Source: Cladobotryum mycophilum
Taxonomy: Eukaryota; Ascomycota; Sordariomycetes; Hypocreales; Hypocreaceae
Reading direction: 5' to 3'
DNA length: 64,000 nucleotides
Assembly: GCA_036429605.1 (NCBI GenBank)
Contig: CM071590.1
Location: 4,402,001 to 4,466,000 of the forward strand
How positions within the stretch are numbered: position 1 is the first letter of the stretch; each line of letters opens with the position of its first letter. A program made the position numbers and the translations under genes. The notes under the pieces are model-generated. The model was not told the DNA's origin, ran no database searches, and was given only the letters and a program-made list of their open reading frames with translations. This document shows positions 35,375-47,500 of the stretch, piece after piece.

Positions 35375-36952
35375 TCAGCCCGGGAGGTCTTCCAGGTAGT
35401 CTTTAGCTCTCCTGAGAGCCTCGTTGGTGATTTGCAGGGAAGCGTCTACTCTCCCAACTTTTTGATAGTAAGCGGCCAGCACCCACATATCCCGTATAAC
35501 CCGCAGATTGGCTCCTGTACCATGCGCAGCCTCCCTCTTCTTGACGGCCCACTTCAGATTCTCTTCCACCTGATCCCATTCCTGCCTGCTCTCACATAGC
35601 CGAGCAAGCATCTTCCGGGCGTATGCGTGAAACCTGGCATTTGAACGTGTGCTAGCTTCAGAACTCGTGCGAACGAGCAAGTTTGTGGCCAATTCTTCCG
35701 CCTTGGTCTTATCACCAATATCCATTTGGGTGAATTCCAAAACAAGTGCATCGATCCTTAGCTTCGTGCAATCCTCATCGTCGGTAGATTGTTCCACGGC
35801 CTCGTTTGTTGACAGGTCTTGGAGAGCTCTGAACATAATGTCCCTCCTCTTATCTAAGCCACTCTCACGTCGCAACCGTGTACGGCCATCCCAAATCAGT
35901 TGCTCATAGAGCCATAAATGTTGGGGTGACATGGATCCAATATGCTCGGAAAGAAGATCAACGTTGCGTAGCCACGCTTGGCGAAGTAAATGACAGATGT
36001 ATTTGCGACCCTCGTCGGTGTGAAAGTTACAGTTCATCAGCTGTTGGAGAATTCGGAGGATGGGGTGGTTTGGCGGGAACCGGGTGGTTGCTAGAGTATT
36101 TGCATGCTGCAGAAACATGCCTAGGAGTTGTAGGTGCCCTCGGTCGGCCATGTCATATATTGTATCCAGGATGTGCCAAACCAGATCTGGGTGGTCTTCA
36201 GTGAGAACAAATTCTAGAACGAAGAAGCCCTTTCTCGCCGCCATGCCGGCCAGATCACCCCTGCCGTGGGACCAGAGATCAAAGATGAGTTCAAATGTCC
36301 GGTACATAGTACGACTATCCTGAATAGGTGGATGGTTAGGGTTTGCAAGATATTCCGACATTGGATCTGTGGCTATGTGGCACGAATCCAGTTTTTCTTG
36401 GCTCCAAGAAAAGACGCTGTCAAGAACGAGTTCAAGGCCCATATAGGCTTTAGGTTGCGGGTACTGGGTTAGAGAAGGGCTCCTCCTCGTCACAAGTTCC
36501 ATGCCTGTTACAGACTCCGCATCTGCCTCTCTATGGTCGCTGGTATCGGACGCTGAGGAAGGCGTTGGAGCAGAGGAGTCTAACACTGGAGACTTGCGGT
36601 AAGCGCGTTTCCTAATATTCCACTTTTTGAATCTTTTCTTGTACATTTGCTCACTTGCATCTCTGTCAGTCCGTTTTTTTTTCATACTGGCCTACATCTC
36701 CCACACACACAGACACACACACAAAAGGTGTTTCAGTACTCACGTGGCAGCGAACCCATACTTGGACTCCATTATAGCCATGGTCTCATTAAGCTTCCGA
36801 TTGTCGTTGATGTATAAACTCTCGATAAGCTCCTTCTGAGAAATCCATTCCTCTTCCGTGTGCTCCTTGACGCTGGGCTTCTCGACAGCCGGAGCCGTAT
36901 TGCCCGGTAGCCTCGGCGCCAGCGTAGGCAAACGTGATCGTGACGGAGGCAT
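35375..36952 (-). CDS. Clr5-domain protein
   Basis: Two exons are read (minus): 36952-36744 and 36653-35375, 495 residues. The intron (acceptor GCAAG) splits the Clr5 domain, which spans about residues 30-85: EEWISQKELIESLYINDNRKL, then MESKYGFAATEQMYKKRFKKWNIRK, with the conserved Trp and the YKKRFKKW block. Clr5 domains are found near the N-terminus of many filamentous-fungal proteins and are thought to be nuclear. The fission-yeast founder is linked to heterochromatin silencing. The rest is mostly helical; the C-terminal half (FHAYARKMLARLCESRQEWDQVEENLKWAV, then ASLQITNEALRRAKDYLEDL) has TPR-like spacing. An in-frame ATG 15 bases upstream (36967) is an alternative start. The target is unknown. 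Confidence 0.85.
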
Positions 36953-38085
36953 AATGATGGAACACACCTCCAGACTCCTACAATACTATGCGACCGAAAA
37001 CGAATGGCTGCCTTCGAGTTGAGAAGACATGGCCATGCAGCCGGCCACGATGGGCCTTGTTGGATCAAAAAAGAATCGAAAGGGATGTCTCAATCGCCCA
37101 AAGCCCAGCATTGATGTCTGGCTGCGACATCGACAGCCGAAGTCATGGGAATTGAGGTTATAAAAAGAAGACCATTTCATTGGTCAAGTAAGTTCCCTGC
37201 ATTTACTTTAGGCTCCCGGAATGATTGGTCCGGTGAGGATTAGGTCACGTGGTTTGTTCTTGCTTCCAGACACGGCCCGAGAAAAACGAGCCAAGACGGC
37301 GATGCGTCGTCTTCTCGGGGATGCATATACTTGTACTCAGTCTACTTGATACGTCTGGACGCCTTTTAAATTTGACATACCCTCTGTAACGTGACTGTTG
37401 CATTGGGATGTACTTCCGTAGCTATCCCCCAATACGCCCTCCATACAAACCGTTGAATCTTCTCCGCTTTTCCCGACGGTTGATCTACTACTTCCCCTGC
37501 TGCGGGCTCTCGGCATATACTTGTACAAGTAGACTATGAAGGACTGGATCTCGATATCTACTTATGCTCCAATGTGATCAAGATAAGCCCTGGAAATTCT
37601 GACCACCATGTTCCGGAAAGTGGTTCATGCGTCGTTCTCCTGGCTGTGGGGACCTAGTCAAGAAATCAGCAAAACCTCGGCATGGGTTTGAAGCCAAGCT
37701 GGAGATCCTATGATTCATTAGATCAGCGGAACTTGGCAAATGCTCTGAAATTTGAGGGGGCGGGACATAAGTCTCATTCACTTATGCCTGCTTGTACCCG
37801 TATCTCGAATAGACCCCGTTTACCCTCGTCAACAAGAAAGAAAAACTACAGAGTACGCAGTATTAGCACTGTAGAATATCACCAAACTGTTAGGCTGTTA
37901 ATAACGCTAAGATTGTTCGGTTTCAGCCGGGCCTCTAATGCCAACGTTGGCTGGAACCCCAGTAATAACGAGTGAACCTATCAAGATTAAGCTTATGGAG
38001 CTTCATTAAGCCGCAGGGAAATGCCCAACTACCGAAGCTTCCTAGATGAGTACATGTCCCGAAGTTAAACGGCGACTTGCGAAAC
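36953..38085. promoter_or_regulatory. Divergent intergenic region between the Clr5 gene and the 2EXR-like pseudogene
   Basis: About 1.1 kb without coding signal. It contains a perfect 14-bp palindrome of two overlapping octamers at 37518-37531 (TACTTGTACAAGTA) and another TACTTGTA at 37328-37335. Confidence 0.5.
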
Positions 38086-38727
38086 ATGCTCGCGATGGCC
38101 TCATTTACTCCCGACAGTCCACGACCGTTTTCTCTTGGCGGCCTCCCCTTTGAACTGCGCATGTCCCTGTACCGGCTTGTTCTGGAAGACACCGCCCCTC
38201 GCATCTTTGAGCTGAGGCTACCAAGTGACACAAAAACCGCTGCCGAATCTGCGGGCCCGCGTGTCGTGCCCAATAAGGGTCTAAAACCTCCGCCCACCCT
38301 TCATGCCATCCCTGAAGCTCAACGGTAACTGCTTCCGCAGTTTGTGACATCATTCGATGACCGGTCTGCAAAGAAAGACCGGAGCGAGGACGAGGGATGG
38401 CTATTTCATCCGGATATTGATATCCTATTCTTCGTCGGGAAAGACATGGACAGCCTGATGAAGAGTAACGGGCCTTTTCCGCGCGTCCAAAAGATTGCAT
38501 TTCACCCACATACTTTTTATACTGTCTACTTTCAATCATGGGCGTCCACGTTCGTCGAGTATTTCCCCGAGTTTCGGGCACTCACGCTATGTCTCATGAG
38601 CTCATCAACTCGGCCATTAAACCAGCCCGCGGAGGAGAATCAGCTGGTCATGGATGGCCAAAGCCCCTTACCATCAACATTGGGGCGCCCTCGCTCCCTG
38701 GCGAAAGTGGAGTGGAGATGCACCTAG
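38086..38727 (+). pseudogene. 2EXR-like gene interrupted by an in-frame stop
   Basis: The frame opens MLAMASFTPDSPRPFSLGGLP and continues FELRMSLYRLVLEDTAPRIFELRL, which resembles the opening of the fungal 2EXR family (a LP-x-ELR-x2-hydrophobic-W/Y core followed by PR-hydrophobic). After HAIPEAQR there is a TAA at 38326-38328. The same frame then continues for about 130 codons with coding character (GWLFHPDIDILFFVGKDMDSL, PFPRVQKIAFHPHTFYTVYF, FPEFRALTLCL), which fits the rest of such a protein. A 16-base GT...AG segment over the stop is far too short to be an intron. One base change (for example GAA or CAA to TAA) would explain the stop. The C-terminus is also uncertain. Read-through or a sequencing error are the alternatives. 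Confidence 0.65.
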
Positions 38728-39642
38728 ACAGCATAATGGCCCGGGAATCCTGTGCGATACGTGAGCGACCCATTGATGTGGAATGCCGTTCAATAAGGAG
38801 GCATCATACCAAGGTCGATACTATTAGCAAATCTCAGCCAAGGTGGTATTTAAAGCGTTTTCATGATTAGATGGAGTACATGTTAGAAAAGAGAATAGAG
38901 ATACCCTGTCGCATATTATGCTCTCGTCCTGTCAAAGATGCAAGATCGCTGATTACCCTATACCGACTCAGATCCGAGATTTCAGGAGGTTGGTTATTAT
39001 CCACATGATGACTAAGATACGGAAAAAATTTCTGATCCACCAGGTGCTATAAAATCTCTATGAGCGCCTTGAAGCGAAGCTTTTTTTCTCTTTTCTTCTT
39101 CGTGCGGCTGGCATGACCTGAAATTTTCACCCGTGTTGCTCGAGTCCCGTCTTCAATGGACAAATCGCAGCGTCAGTTGTGCCCCAGATAAATCATAATT
39201 GCAGGCCGACCTCGTCATTCACGGATCTAGTATCTCTTCACACTTGAACCACGGATGATGGGCTGGACATATCCAAATCCATGTTTACTTACTAGTGATG
39301 CCAATGTCAAATTCGCCATCTGTAGATGGTAATTATGCCGTAGTCTGATTGATTCATGGCGCGTGTTTTATGGTGTCTGTTTACGAATCATCGTCTACAT
39401 TCATGATTCCACAATGATGCACATATCCAAAGATCAAGATCAAAACTCCGGTGTCAAGTTTCTGTAATTGGTCTATCAACAATGCTTGGCATAAGTAAAT
39501 GTCAAGCGCATGCTGTGTCCTTCACATCCCAAACTCCGATGCTTTATTGCGCAGACTGAGCCCAGGCTTCTGGGGGTTTCGCCGTCCGGTATCCTTTGAA
39601 TAGAGGGGAAAAAAGAAAACTTCGAATGTCTCTATGCTTTCT
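38728..39642. other. Convergent intergenic region
   Basis: Between the 2EXR-like pseudogene and the thioredoxin-PITH gene. Further open frames at 38538-38870 overlap the pseudogene's end but carry no recognisable domain. Otherwise no signal. Confidence 0.5.
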
Positions 39643-40785
39643 TCACTCGTCCTCGTCGCTTATTTTCTGCAGTTTGCCCAGTTCTCTCTTTGGGCCGGCG
39701 TCACCAATCAGCTTGACTCTGTCGATGCGAACACTCTCCGCCTCGCCGTCACCCTTCTGGACAAATATGGTCAAAGTGTTTGTCTTTTGGAACTTGACGA
39801 AACGCAGTGCGATGCTTGCTGTGCCGTCCGAGTTCCAATCCTTGTCGGTCAAGATGACGGCTTGGGTAGACTCAGCGTCTTCCGCTTCCTCAAAATCCAT
39901 ATTCTGTGTACGGTTGATGAAAAGGTGGATCTCGCTGGGTCGCGACACGTCCGTTTGACCATCTGGCGGAAGAGACGTAACCTGAGTTGACCAATTAGTC
40001 GGAAGCAAGATGAGTGGTCATAACTATGTAAGGGGGTACGAACCTGTAGTGTATGGAGCTTAAGAGTAGACTGAAAAGGAACAAAGAGAAGGAGTTGGTC
40101 ATCGGATCCGCTCTGCACCCAGTCCTTTGAGGTGCCCTTGCCTTTGTCCAGAGCGCTTGGTTTGGAACTCTCGAAAAGAACCCTGACAGGACCGGCGTCC
40201 TCATCCGCGTTCAAAAGCTCACAGCCCCTGATCTCTACTTGATCTGTGATATCGCTGTAGCCTCTCGGAATTTCGGCTCCTTTCCACAACTCTCCGCTGC
40301 TCCCAGAACCCTCCCCTCCTTCCCCTGCGTTTTGGACCTCTACCGCTAGTTTCTCAAGCACGCCTTTGAGTTCGGCAGGGTTCGCTCCCTGTACCTTCTC
40401 AATGACTTTACCACTCCGGAAAATCAAGAATGTAGGTAGCACACTGACGCCATATTCTTTCGCGATGTCCTGGTTTTCGTCGTTGTTGATCTTGACAAAA
40501 GTTACGACGTTTGGGTGAGACAAGGTCTCGGCGAGGGTCTGGTATACTGGTGCAATTTGTCGACATGGTGCGCACCAGTCGGCGTAGACTAGAATCATCA
40601 CAAAGTTAGCATTGCTATGCATATAGCCCTGCCGGATAGAAATGCGAACATGGCGCAACAGAGGCGATGGCGGGGTATAATTCTTCATGGTGGGGAGTCT
40701 TACAGTCAGCGACGACGATGCGCGATGTTTTGAGGAGGCTATCGAATTGCCCCTTGGAGCTTATAGCGACTGTAGGACTTGACAT
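39643..40785 (-). CDS. Thioredoxin-PITH domain protein (TXNL1-like)
   Basis: Three exons are read (minus): 40785-40704, 40588-40044 and 39981-39643, phases 1 and 0, 321 residues. The N-terminal thioredoxin fold (about 1-110) has the redox pair in WCAPCR (Cys33 and Cys36), followed by FVKINNDENQDIAKEYGVSVLPTFLIF with the cis-Pro. The C-terminal half (about 145-320) is a PITH domain: GYSDITDQVEIRGCELLN, LLLFVPFQSTLKLHTLQV, EIHLFINRTQNMDFEEAED and VILTDKDWN. Proteins of this layout associate with the 26S proteasome in animals and yeasts and act in the cytosol or nucleus. A Gly/Glu/Ser-rich linker joins the domains. The start at 40785 (MSSPTVAISSKGQFDSLL) fits the family. The neighbouring genes give no functional hint. 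Confidence 0.93.
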
Positions 40786-42086
40786 CTTGGCCAACTGTAG
40801 GTACCTGAAGAGGTGTTGAAGGAAGGAAACAGTTGTGTTGAAAGTTGAAAGTTGGGATGCTTCGGTGGGAGCTTCGAAGTTCGGTGGAGCATAAAGGTGT
40901 ACGTGGTTTCGATCGATACAAGGCACTAAGCCTATTTGAGCATCGTCACTTACTTCTTCAACCTTCCATCATCAAGCCGTGGGCCAGTGGATTACAAACT
41001 ACAACCTACTTACCTACCCGGTAGATACCTATTATATTCAGGCTTGTGTACCTATAAAATGAATCAACTTATGTATTCGCTGATTCTTTTTTATTTTAAA
41101 GCCATTATAAACTCTTTACTTACATGCGTAGGTTTCAGTTTTTAGACCTGGTAACCTTGTCTCTCAATTTGCCTTGGGTCATTGTAGCAAATATCTCATC
41201 TGCATTGCATACATAGATTCCCTGATTAGACATGATAATGTTCTTGGAAATCAGAAATTGACATGAGAAGGATCAGAAGAATGAATATGGCATTCATAAA
41301 TAGATCCCGATCTCAATAACGTGGGGTTACGAGATATCATGACTTTCTTACGTCCTAGTTCATATGTAAGTCTATAATGTCATGATAGATTCACTGGAAA
41401 TGGACGTGACAACAAGGAAAAAGATGACTGAGTATTAATAATGGAATGAGCTGTATGATTCATAAATGACTTTATGGATCGGGAATCCTATATTGACAGA
41501 GGCGCGTTGTACCAACAGGGGAGCGAGGCGCAAAGAGCAAAGGGGGGCAAAGAAAGGCGACCTTCATTGCCATGGCAAGCAGATGAGTCTCTAAGAATCT
41601 AAAACCGCGAATTAGAATGCATCTAATTGCAAGATCGAATTAGCATTGAATTGGTATCGATACGCTGGTGGTCTCAATAAGCAAAGTGTCACAAAGACAT
41701 AGTTTAGCAAACAACTCGCGTCAGTTGGACCGTCCACTTCCTTTAATGCTCGACGTCTGCATTGTTTAGCAGTTCAAATACCGAGTTGTTGATCAAAGTG
41801 CACAAAAGGTGGACTTGACAGCTGCCAGTTTTTATTTTATTTTAGCTGTCAACCAAATTCTGCCAGTTGTAAACAGAGCTGCCGCGAAAATAAAAAGTAC
41901 TACATTGGCTGTTGCCAGCTGGGGGTAAACGCGCAACTATCATGATCTACCTCAGTCGAGCATCAAAACACACCTGGCTTCGTCATCATCAGCTTTTCTA
42001 GTCAAAGGGATCTGTTGTTTTTCCTATGCGCTTGATATCCAAAACTCCTTTCATTTGTCCAACAATCGCTCTCCCAAAACATCGTC
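40786..42086. promoter_or_regulatory. Divergent 1.3 kb intergenic region
   Basis: Between the thioredoxin-PITH and BTB genes, transcribed away from each other. The middle (about 41000-41900) is AT-rich without coding signal; a C/T-rich leader lies just before 42087. Confidence 0.5.
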
Positions 42087-43617
42087 ATGAAGCGCACGTC
42101 TCTTGATGGCAGAAGCCGCAAGTCCCACCAGTCGACCTCGAAACCTAAGAAGAAAACACAGTCGGATCTCAAGCCGGCATCGCCACCAAAGAGCAGTCCA
42201 TGGGGTCATTTTGACTCCATCTCAACAAAGAGCACTGATGAGTTCCCTGCATTGCCTCTAGCGAAGTCGGGTATCGAAGAAGCGGATGAAAGCACTGGTA
42301 GTGAAGGCAAAGAACGTCAGAACCCTATCAATGAAGAAGCTGGAGTGGCCTCCAGTGGAGAGCTTCAAGAAGCCGCCAGTAGCGATGCCTATAATTCTGC
42401 CAGTGAAGATTCCCAGACCCCAATTATTGAGGAACCTCCGAGTGCTTCTGATGAAGAGACCCGGACCCCTACGGGGGAAGATGCACCAAGTCTTGTGAGT
42501 GAAGAAGCCCAGACTGTTCTTGAAGGGTCACAGAGTCCTGCTAGTAGCATTTCTGCAACAACCATGGAAGACAAAGCTTCACCAAATCAAAACAAGGACC
42601 GAGTTTCGGATTCTGTCTCAACATGTTCGAGTGAATCGCGCAAGCTATTTGAGGCCGCAGCCTCTCGCGCAACCGAAAAGTATGTAGCAAGAAGCAGCTT
42701 TTTTTGGGAGAAATTCTTACTGACTGTTGTATCAGTCTCTGGAATTACTGCATCGGAGCGGACGTCCACATCTATGTAGATTCGCTTGTGTACAAAGTGC
42801 ATCGCAACGTGCTTGTGCAACACTCTGCATGGCTTCGAGAGTTTCTTCCCCCACCAAACGAAGTAAGTGATGGCCAGCCAAGAAGAACATCCGCCTTGAT
42901 ACTCACTATGAATAGGATGGGACGCCGATCGATGTTTATCTCCCCTTTGCTGTAGGCGCTGTCGGTCCTTGCCTGTCGTTTATGTATACCAATCGTGAGT
43001 ATTCTCTAGTGTCTTGCCTACAAACTTGAGCTGATTCACGTACGCTAGGGATTGATATCTGCGAAAGAGACGACACGTCACCACTTAGTTCTGTTCACCT
43101 TGCTCGTTGTGTATTGGGCTACTGCGGTGCAGCAACTCTGCAAATGAGTGCCTTGTCTGCTCACATCATCCGAATCGTCGAAAGCACCGCTGGGGAATTT
43201 GCAGGGTACTTTGCCACTCATTTTGTCAACCAGGAAATGAATCGAAAGCAGGGCTATGACTTTGCGTATCATCTGACCAGCGCATTCAACATTATTCATA
43301 GCGAGCCATGCTATGAACTGGTGAGGCCCATGAGACTGGCTTTAGCACGCGTGTTTGATGAAATATTCCCGTCCCTCTTTCGACAACCGGCTTTTGTTTA
43401 TATGCTGGGCTTACCCTCCTGGAAACAACATTCGGCAGCAATATCAGCCGACCTGTTGGAATACCGAAGACTCGTTGGCTACTCCAGGCATACGAAAGGG
43501 GTAATTCCGTCGACCAAGGATGAATTTGAGGTCCTATATGGGAAGTGGTCGACAAGAAATAATAAGCAACAACTCGTTGGGAACAACGAGAGCGAGAGAG
43601 AAGCAAAGAATGAATGA
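42087..43617 (+). CDS. BTB/POZ domain protein with acidic disordered N-terminus
   Basis: Four exons are read: 42087-42679, 42736-42862, 42916-42994 and 43049-43617, with phases 2, 0 and 1, 455 residues. Residues 1 to about 195 are low complexity: a basic start (KRTSLDGRSRKSHQ, KPKKK), then Ser/Glu/Pro-rich repeats such as ASEDSQTP, ASDEETRTP and VSEEAQT. The BTB domain begins with GADVHIYVDSLVYKVHRNVL and VQHSAWLREFLPPPNE, continues across intron 2 with GTPIDVYLPFAVGAVGPCLSFMYT, and is followed by a helical C-terminal region ending near SEREAKNE. BTB domains mediate homodimerisation or binding to Cullin-3; the partner here is not known. Introns 1-3 each disrupt the domain's coding region, so single-frame reading would miss it. 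Confidence 0.88.
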
Positions 43618-44555
43618 GGCGGTGGCTAAATGACGGGGATTAAATATATGCTGAAGCAAATGATGCTCACAAAGACCAAGAACTGGTCTTTAGAGGCCAG
43701 ACGGGCGGCTGATGTCGATCTAAAACAATTGTCGTTGAAGAGCAAAGCTGGGATATTTTTCTGGATTTGAGGTCAAGGCGCATTTGGACGAGATGGAGGG
43801 CAATTGATGGTGAGATTAGCTCATCTCATGTTTGAAAATACCTGTACATAATAAAAGGGATTGTTGGCATTGCTTGGCGTAGGTATTGAGTGAGTATCAG
43901 TGGTTGTTTGTTTACTATCCATACAAGTTAATTGAGAGAGAGAGAGAGGTAGACTAGATGACAGATGGCAGACACCTCAAGGGGTGGAGAATAAACACTG
44001 GAACATAGAGCATGGCGGACGGATTTGTATCTATAGGACGTTTTTCTTGAAGCCCGATGTTTCTGATGATTCCTCTCGTTTCTGTTCAATTCTGTTAACA
44101 CAACCTCAATAAAAGCATGGATGCATTCACATAGGATGGATGGATGTGCGATATTAAAATATCCATTCCATCCAATATTCTTGGGTGGAGCCACTGGACA
44201 GGTGACCAGAATAAGCCTAGAGCCCTGGAGGTAGCGCTATCATGGATGTCTCCAGCCGCTGGATCCATCCACCATATAGAGATGACACGCCCCCTACCAA
44301 CACCTTCCACAGCTAATATAATAGTGGACGACCACAACCATAGGTAGTATTGACTGCAAGTGCGATACGCATTGAGCTCGGATCCATGAGAAAATATCAA
44401 CCAAACATCATCATGAAGAGATTCTTAAACTTTAGAATATAGCAAAATCTGCAGCTTATCAACAGGCACCGGAGTCTTTGTCTGGCATGTAAATTATACC
44501 TCTTCTGTCCATCCATCCATCTACCTCTTACGAGACAATAGTTGGAGAACGTAGG
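43618..44555. other. Intergenic region between BTB and CorA-like genes
   Basis: Holds a short GA run (about 43933-43948), copy B of the 44-bp dispersed repeat (43975-44018) and the promoter of the CorA-like gene. GGATGGATGG-type short repeats occur around 44120-44160 and 44500-44522. No gene is supported. Confidence 0.5.
43975..44018 (+). repeat. Dispersed ~44-bp repeat, copy B
   Basis: Same element as at 21580-21623 and 50635-50678; this copy has GTGGAGAATAAACACTGG at its centre. Confidence 0.75.
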
Positions 44556-47500
44556 ATGGCTTACAGTGAGGCAAGACGGAGGCGCGATCGCCAGCCGTTT
44601 CTTCACATAAGTGACCCATCAGACGACAATGTGAGTTGAATTTCCATGCGTGCTTCAATGTGGAAACAATCCTTAGCTCACGGTATATAGCCAAATCAGC
44701 GACGAGCTCACTACCTTTACGCCGAACCCCCAAGACGCATTCGTCGCGATGGGGTTGAGTTGCGCGGGGAGAGACGTGGTCGTATTCGTATGGATGGCAA
44801 TCCCAATAGTCGCTCCTCTGCATATGAGGAGATTGAGGCCCCTGTCGCTAGGAGACGCGTGATCAATCGAGTGATTGAACCGAGATCCGCGCCAGTGAGC
44901 TATCGACCGCAACAATCATTTGAAAGAAATGCTCCCGTTCAAGTCGAAAATGCGCCCATCGACAGCGCAGATGATGGAAACATTGCAGAAGCCGCGGCGT
45001 TTCGATACTCTGACTCTCCGGTACTTTTCGAAAATGATGAAGATCAGGGGCTCCAGCGTAGACAATCTTTCGAGGACCGGTGGATAAACCGCGAAGCTGA
45101 GGGCACTCGTCGGTGGACGAAGAGAGATTCCGGAAGAGATGAGAGCCCACCACCTATAACCCGGGAGGAAATCATAGTCCCCGAACGAGATGCCGAGAAG
45201 ACTTTTGTTGTTGAAGACCCAAGGAGATATGAGGGGCAGGATCCCTGGCTTCGGGCATATAGCCCCGTGGAAGATATGGATGCCTTTGACGAGTTTCAGT
45301 TCATTTTCCCAAATACAGACATATCCCGGGAAGTAGATCTTTCAGATCAAGAATCTCCATCCATTGAAACGGAATCTACACAAAAGGCAGAAAGCGCAAT
45401 ATCTGTGGTGACCAAACCCCCTGGAATCTATTCATCTCATTACACGGGAACTGCAGAGCTGGGGGGTCGCACACCGCCACCTTAACGGTGATGCACGATC
45501 CAAAGGGCCAGAAGCCGGTACTCTTTCGATGGCTGTAAGGTGTTTTGACAATGTGCTTCTCTAAATCTCCTTGCTGACGTCGACGCAGACATGTACGCCA
45601 GGGCGTCATGAATTTTGACGAACTCTGGGTATGACAAAACAGTTTCATTATTTGTGTGCTTGAAACTAACGTTTATTCTAGAGTGAAGTAGCACGCCAGA
45701 TTCGATTCTCAGAAGTAGAACGAAGTGCTATAGCAAAACTTCGAGCCGAAGTCAAGCGACGATGTATCAAGTCAAGATACAATCCCAAAGGCGCCAAGGT
45801 TGGCTACATGGAACCTCGTTGTATCCGTGTACCTCTACAAACGTCTAATAAAGGGGGATCACTGAACACAAAGGCTGTCACTTGGATCTGCCTTCCGTAC
45901 TTCTCCCTACAACAGTACTCCGGCCTGCTTTCAGCTTCGAACACGGCCTTGTTTCCTGCCCAAACCATTCTACAATCCCAGTATTCGCGAAGTACTCAAC
46001 AAAGAGACATGGAACAAGCCGTGTGTCAGCTTGAATTAGTACCTCGAGGAGATTGCTTTCATATTGCACAGTTATGGTGCATGGTATTAGATAACAGTCC
46101 GGGACCCACATCTCTCTACATGATGAATCACTTGCTCATTAAACACAGGTGTTCTCGTCACATGTGGCACTATGTCACAAGCAGAATTGCAAGGGGATTA
46201 CCTGAAGATAAACTCGGAACCTAGCCAGGGACTCGGCACTGGCTCAGGGAGAATTCTCGTTTGCTATGGTACTGCGGTAATGTGGGTGTTCCTAACAAAG
46301 GATTGTCAAACTTGGTTTGTGAGTAACACTTGATCCGTGAGGTTGTTGACACATAAGTAACCCATGACTAGGCGTTTATGTCACATTTTCATGAGTTCTG
46401 GCCTAAAGTTACTGAATTTAGACGTAATGATCATGTGGTAACGGCAACAAGTTGGAAGCAAATTCTCAAAATAGCTGAAGGGCCACGAGGTAGCGTTACG
46501 CTGACCCTCAAGATAATGTGAGTAAGCATACTAAAATACATATTCGGTATTATGGCTGACCTGCGATGATGAATCAGAGACTCCATTGATCCTCCGCGAG
46601 CATTCTCCAAGCCAAAGAACCCGGAATATCTCACTACACAAGATGACCCGAATCAGTCAAAACAGATGCCAGAATATTTACATGTTCTGACACTTTTACC
46701 GGGAGAACTTGAGTCGCCGTCTCCAGATGGTTTGCTCAAACATCTTGATGAGCAACTGACAGCAGCAGATAGATTTTTGACAGAACAAACATCGTACTCT
46801 GCCCAAAGAGGCTATAAGGAATGTGATGGCGCAACGAGAACTGATGTCTATACCCGCCTGAGCCAACTAGCGGGCCAGGTTGAAGAAAGGGGTAGCGATG
46901 AAGTTCGACTTGCTTATGATCTAAGGATCGAGCTGTTCAATGCCGCAGATACTCTGTTTCAATTCTTTTTCCCGGTGAAATTCCAGGGTCCAACAACGGG
47001 CAAATTCTGGGGCTCTCTCAAAAAGCTAGTCAAGGTAAGTCTACTATGAGAAACATAAGTTGTATGGGGCGTCATTAACGATCTGTATATATTAGATACC
47101 AAAGCTTGATGGAGAAACTCCTGGCTCTGACTACCTCGCGTCCATTACAAATCTAAAGCGGGAGCTGTTTCTCATGGCGCAGGGCATTCAAGCTTTTCAG
47201 AACATCATGTCGCATGCTGGCAAAATAGAACGGGAGAGACTAGAGCTCCCCCGGGAGTTCGTTACGGCCTGGCTTCATGTCGTTTCTGGAATGATCGCTG
47301 CTAGTCACATGCGCTATTGGGACAACCATATTATGAAGGCCAACTCACTTATATGTGACGGGATGGATAAAATCATGCAAAGTATCTCCACTGAAGATAT
47401 CGTTGATAAGGCCGCAATGCTGCCTATGGAGGTCGTGTCTCTCATCTCTTTGAACCTGCTTCAAGACAAAGTTGGAAAGTTTGATGATATCTCGGGAACA

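Noticed and set aside
38325..38340. 16-nt GT...AG segment over the stop in the 2EXR-like gene
   Set aside because: Far below intron size, and removing it brings another stop into frame.
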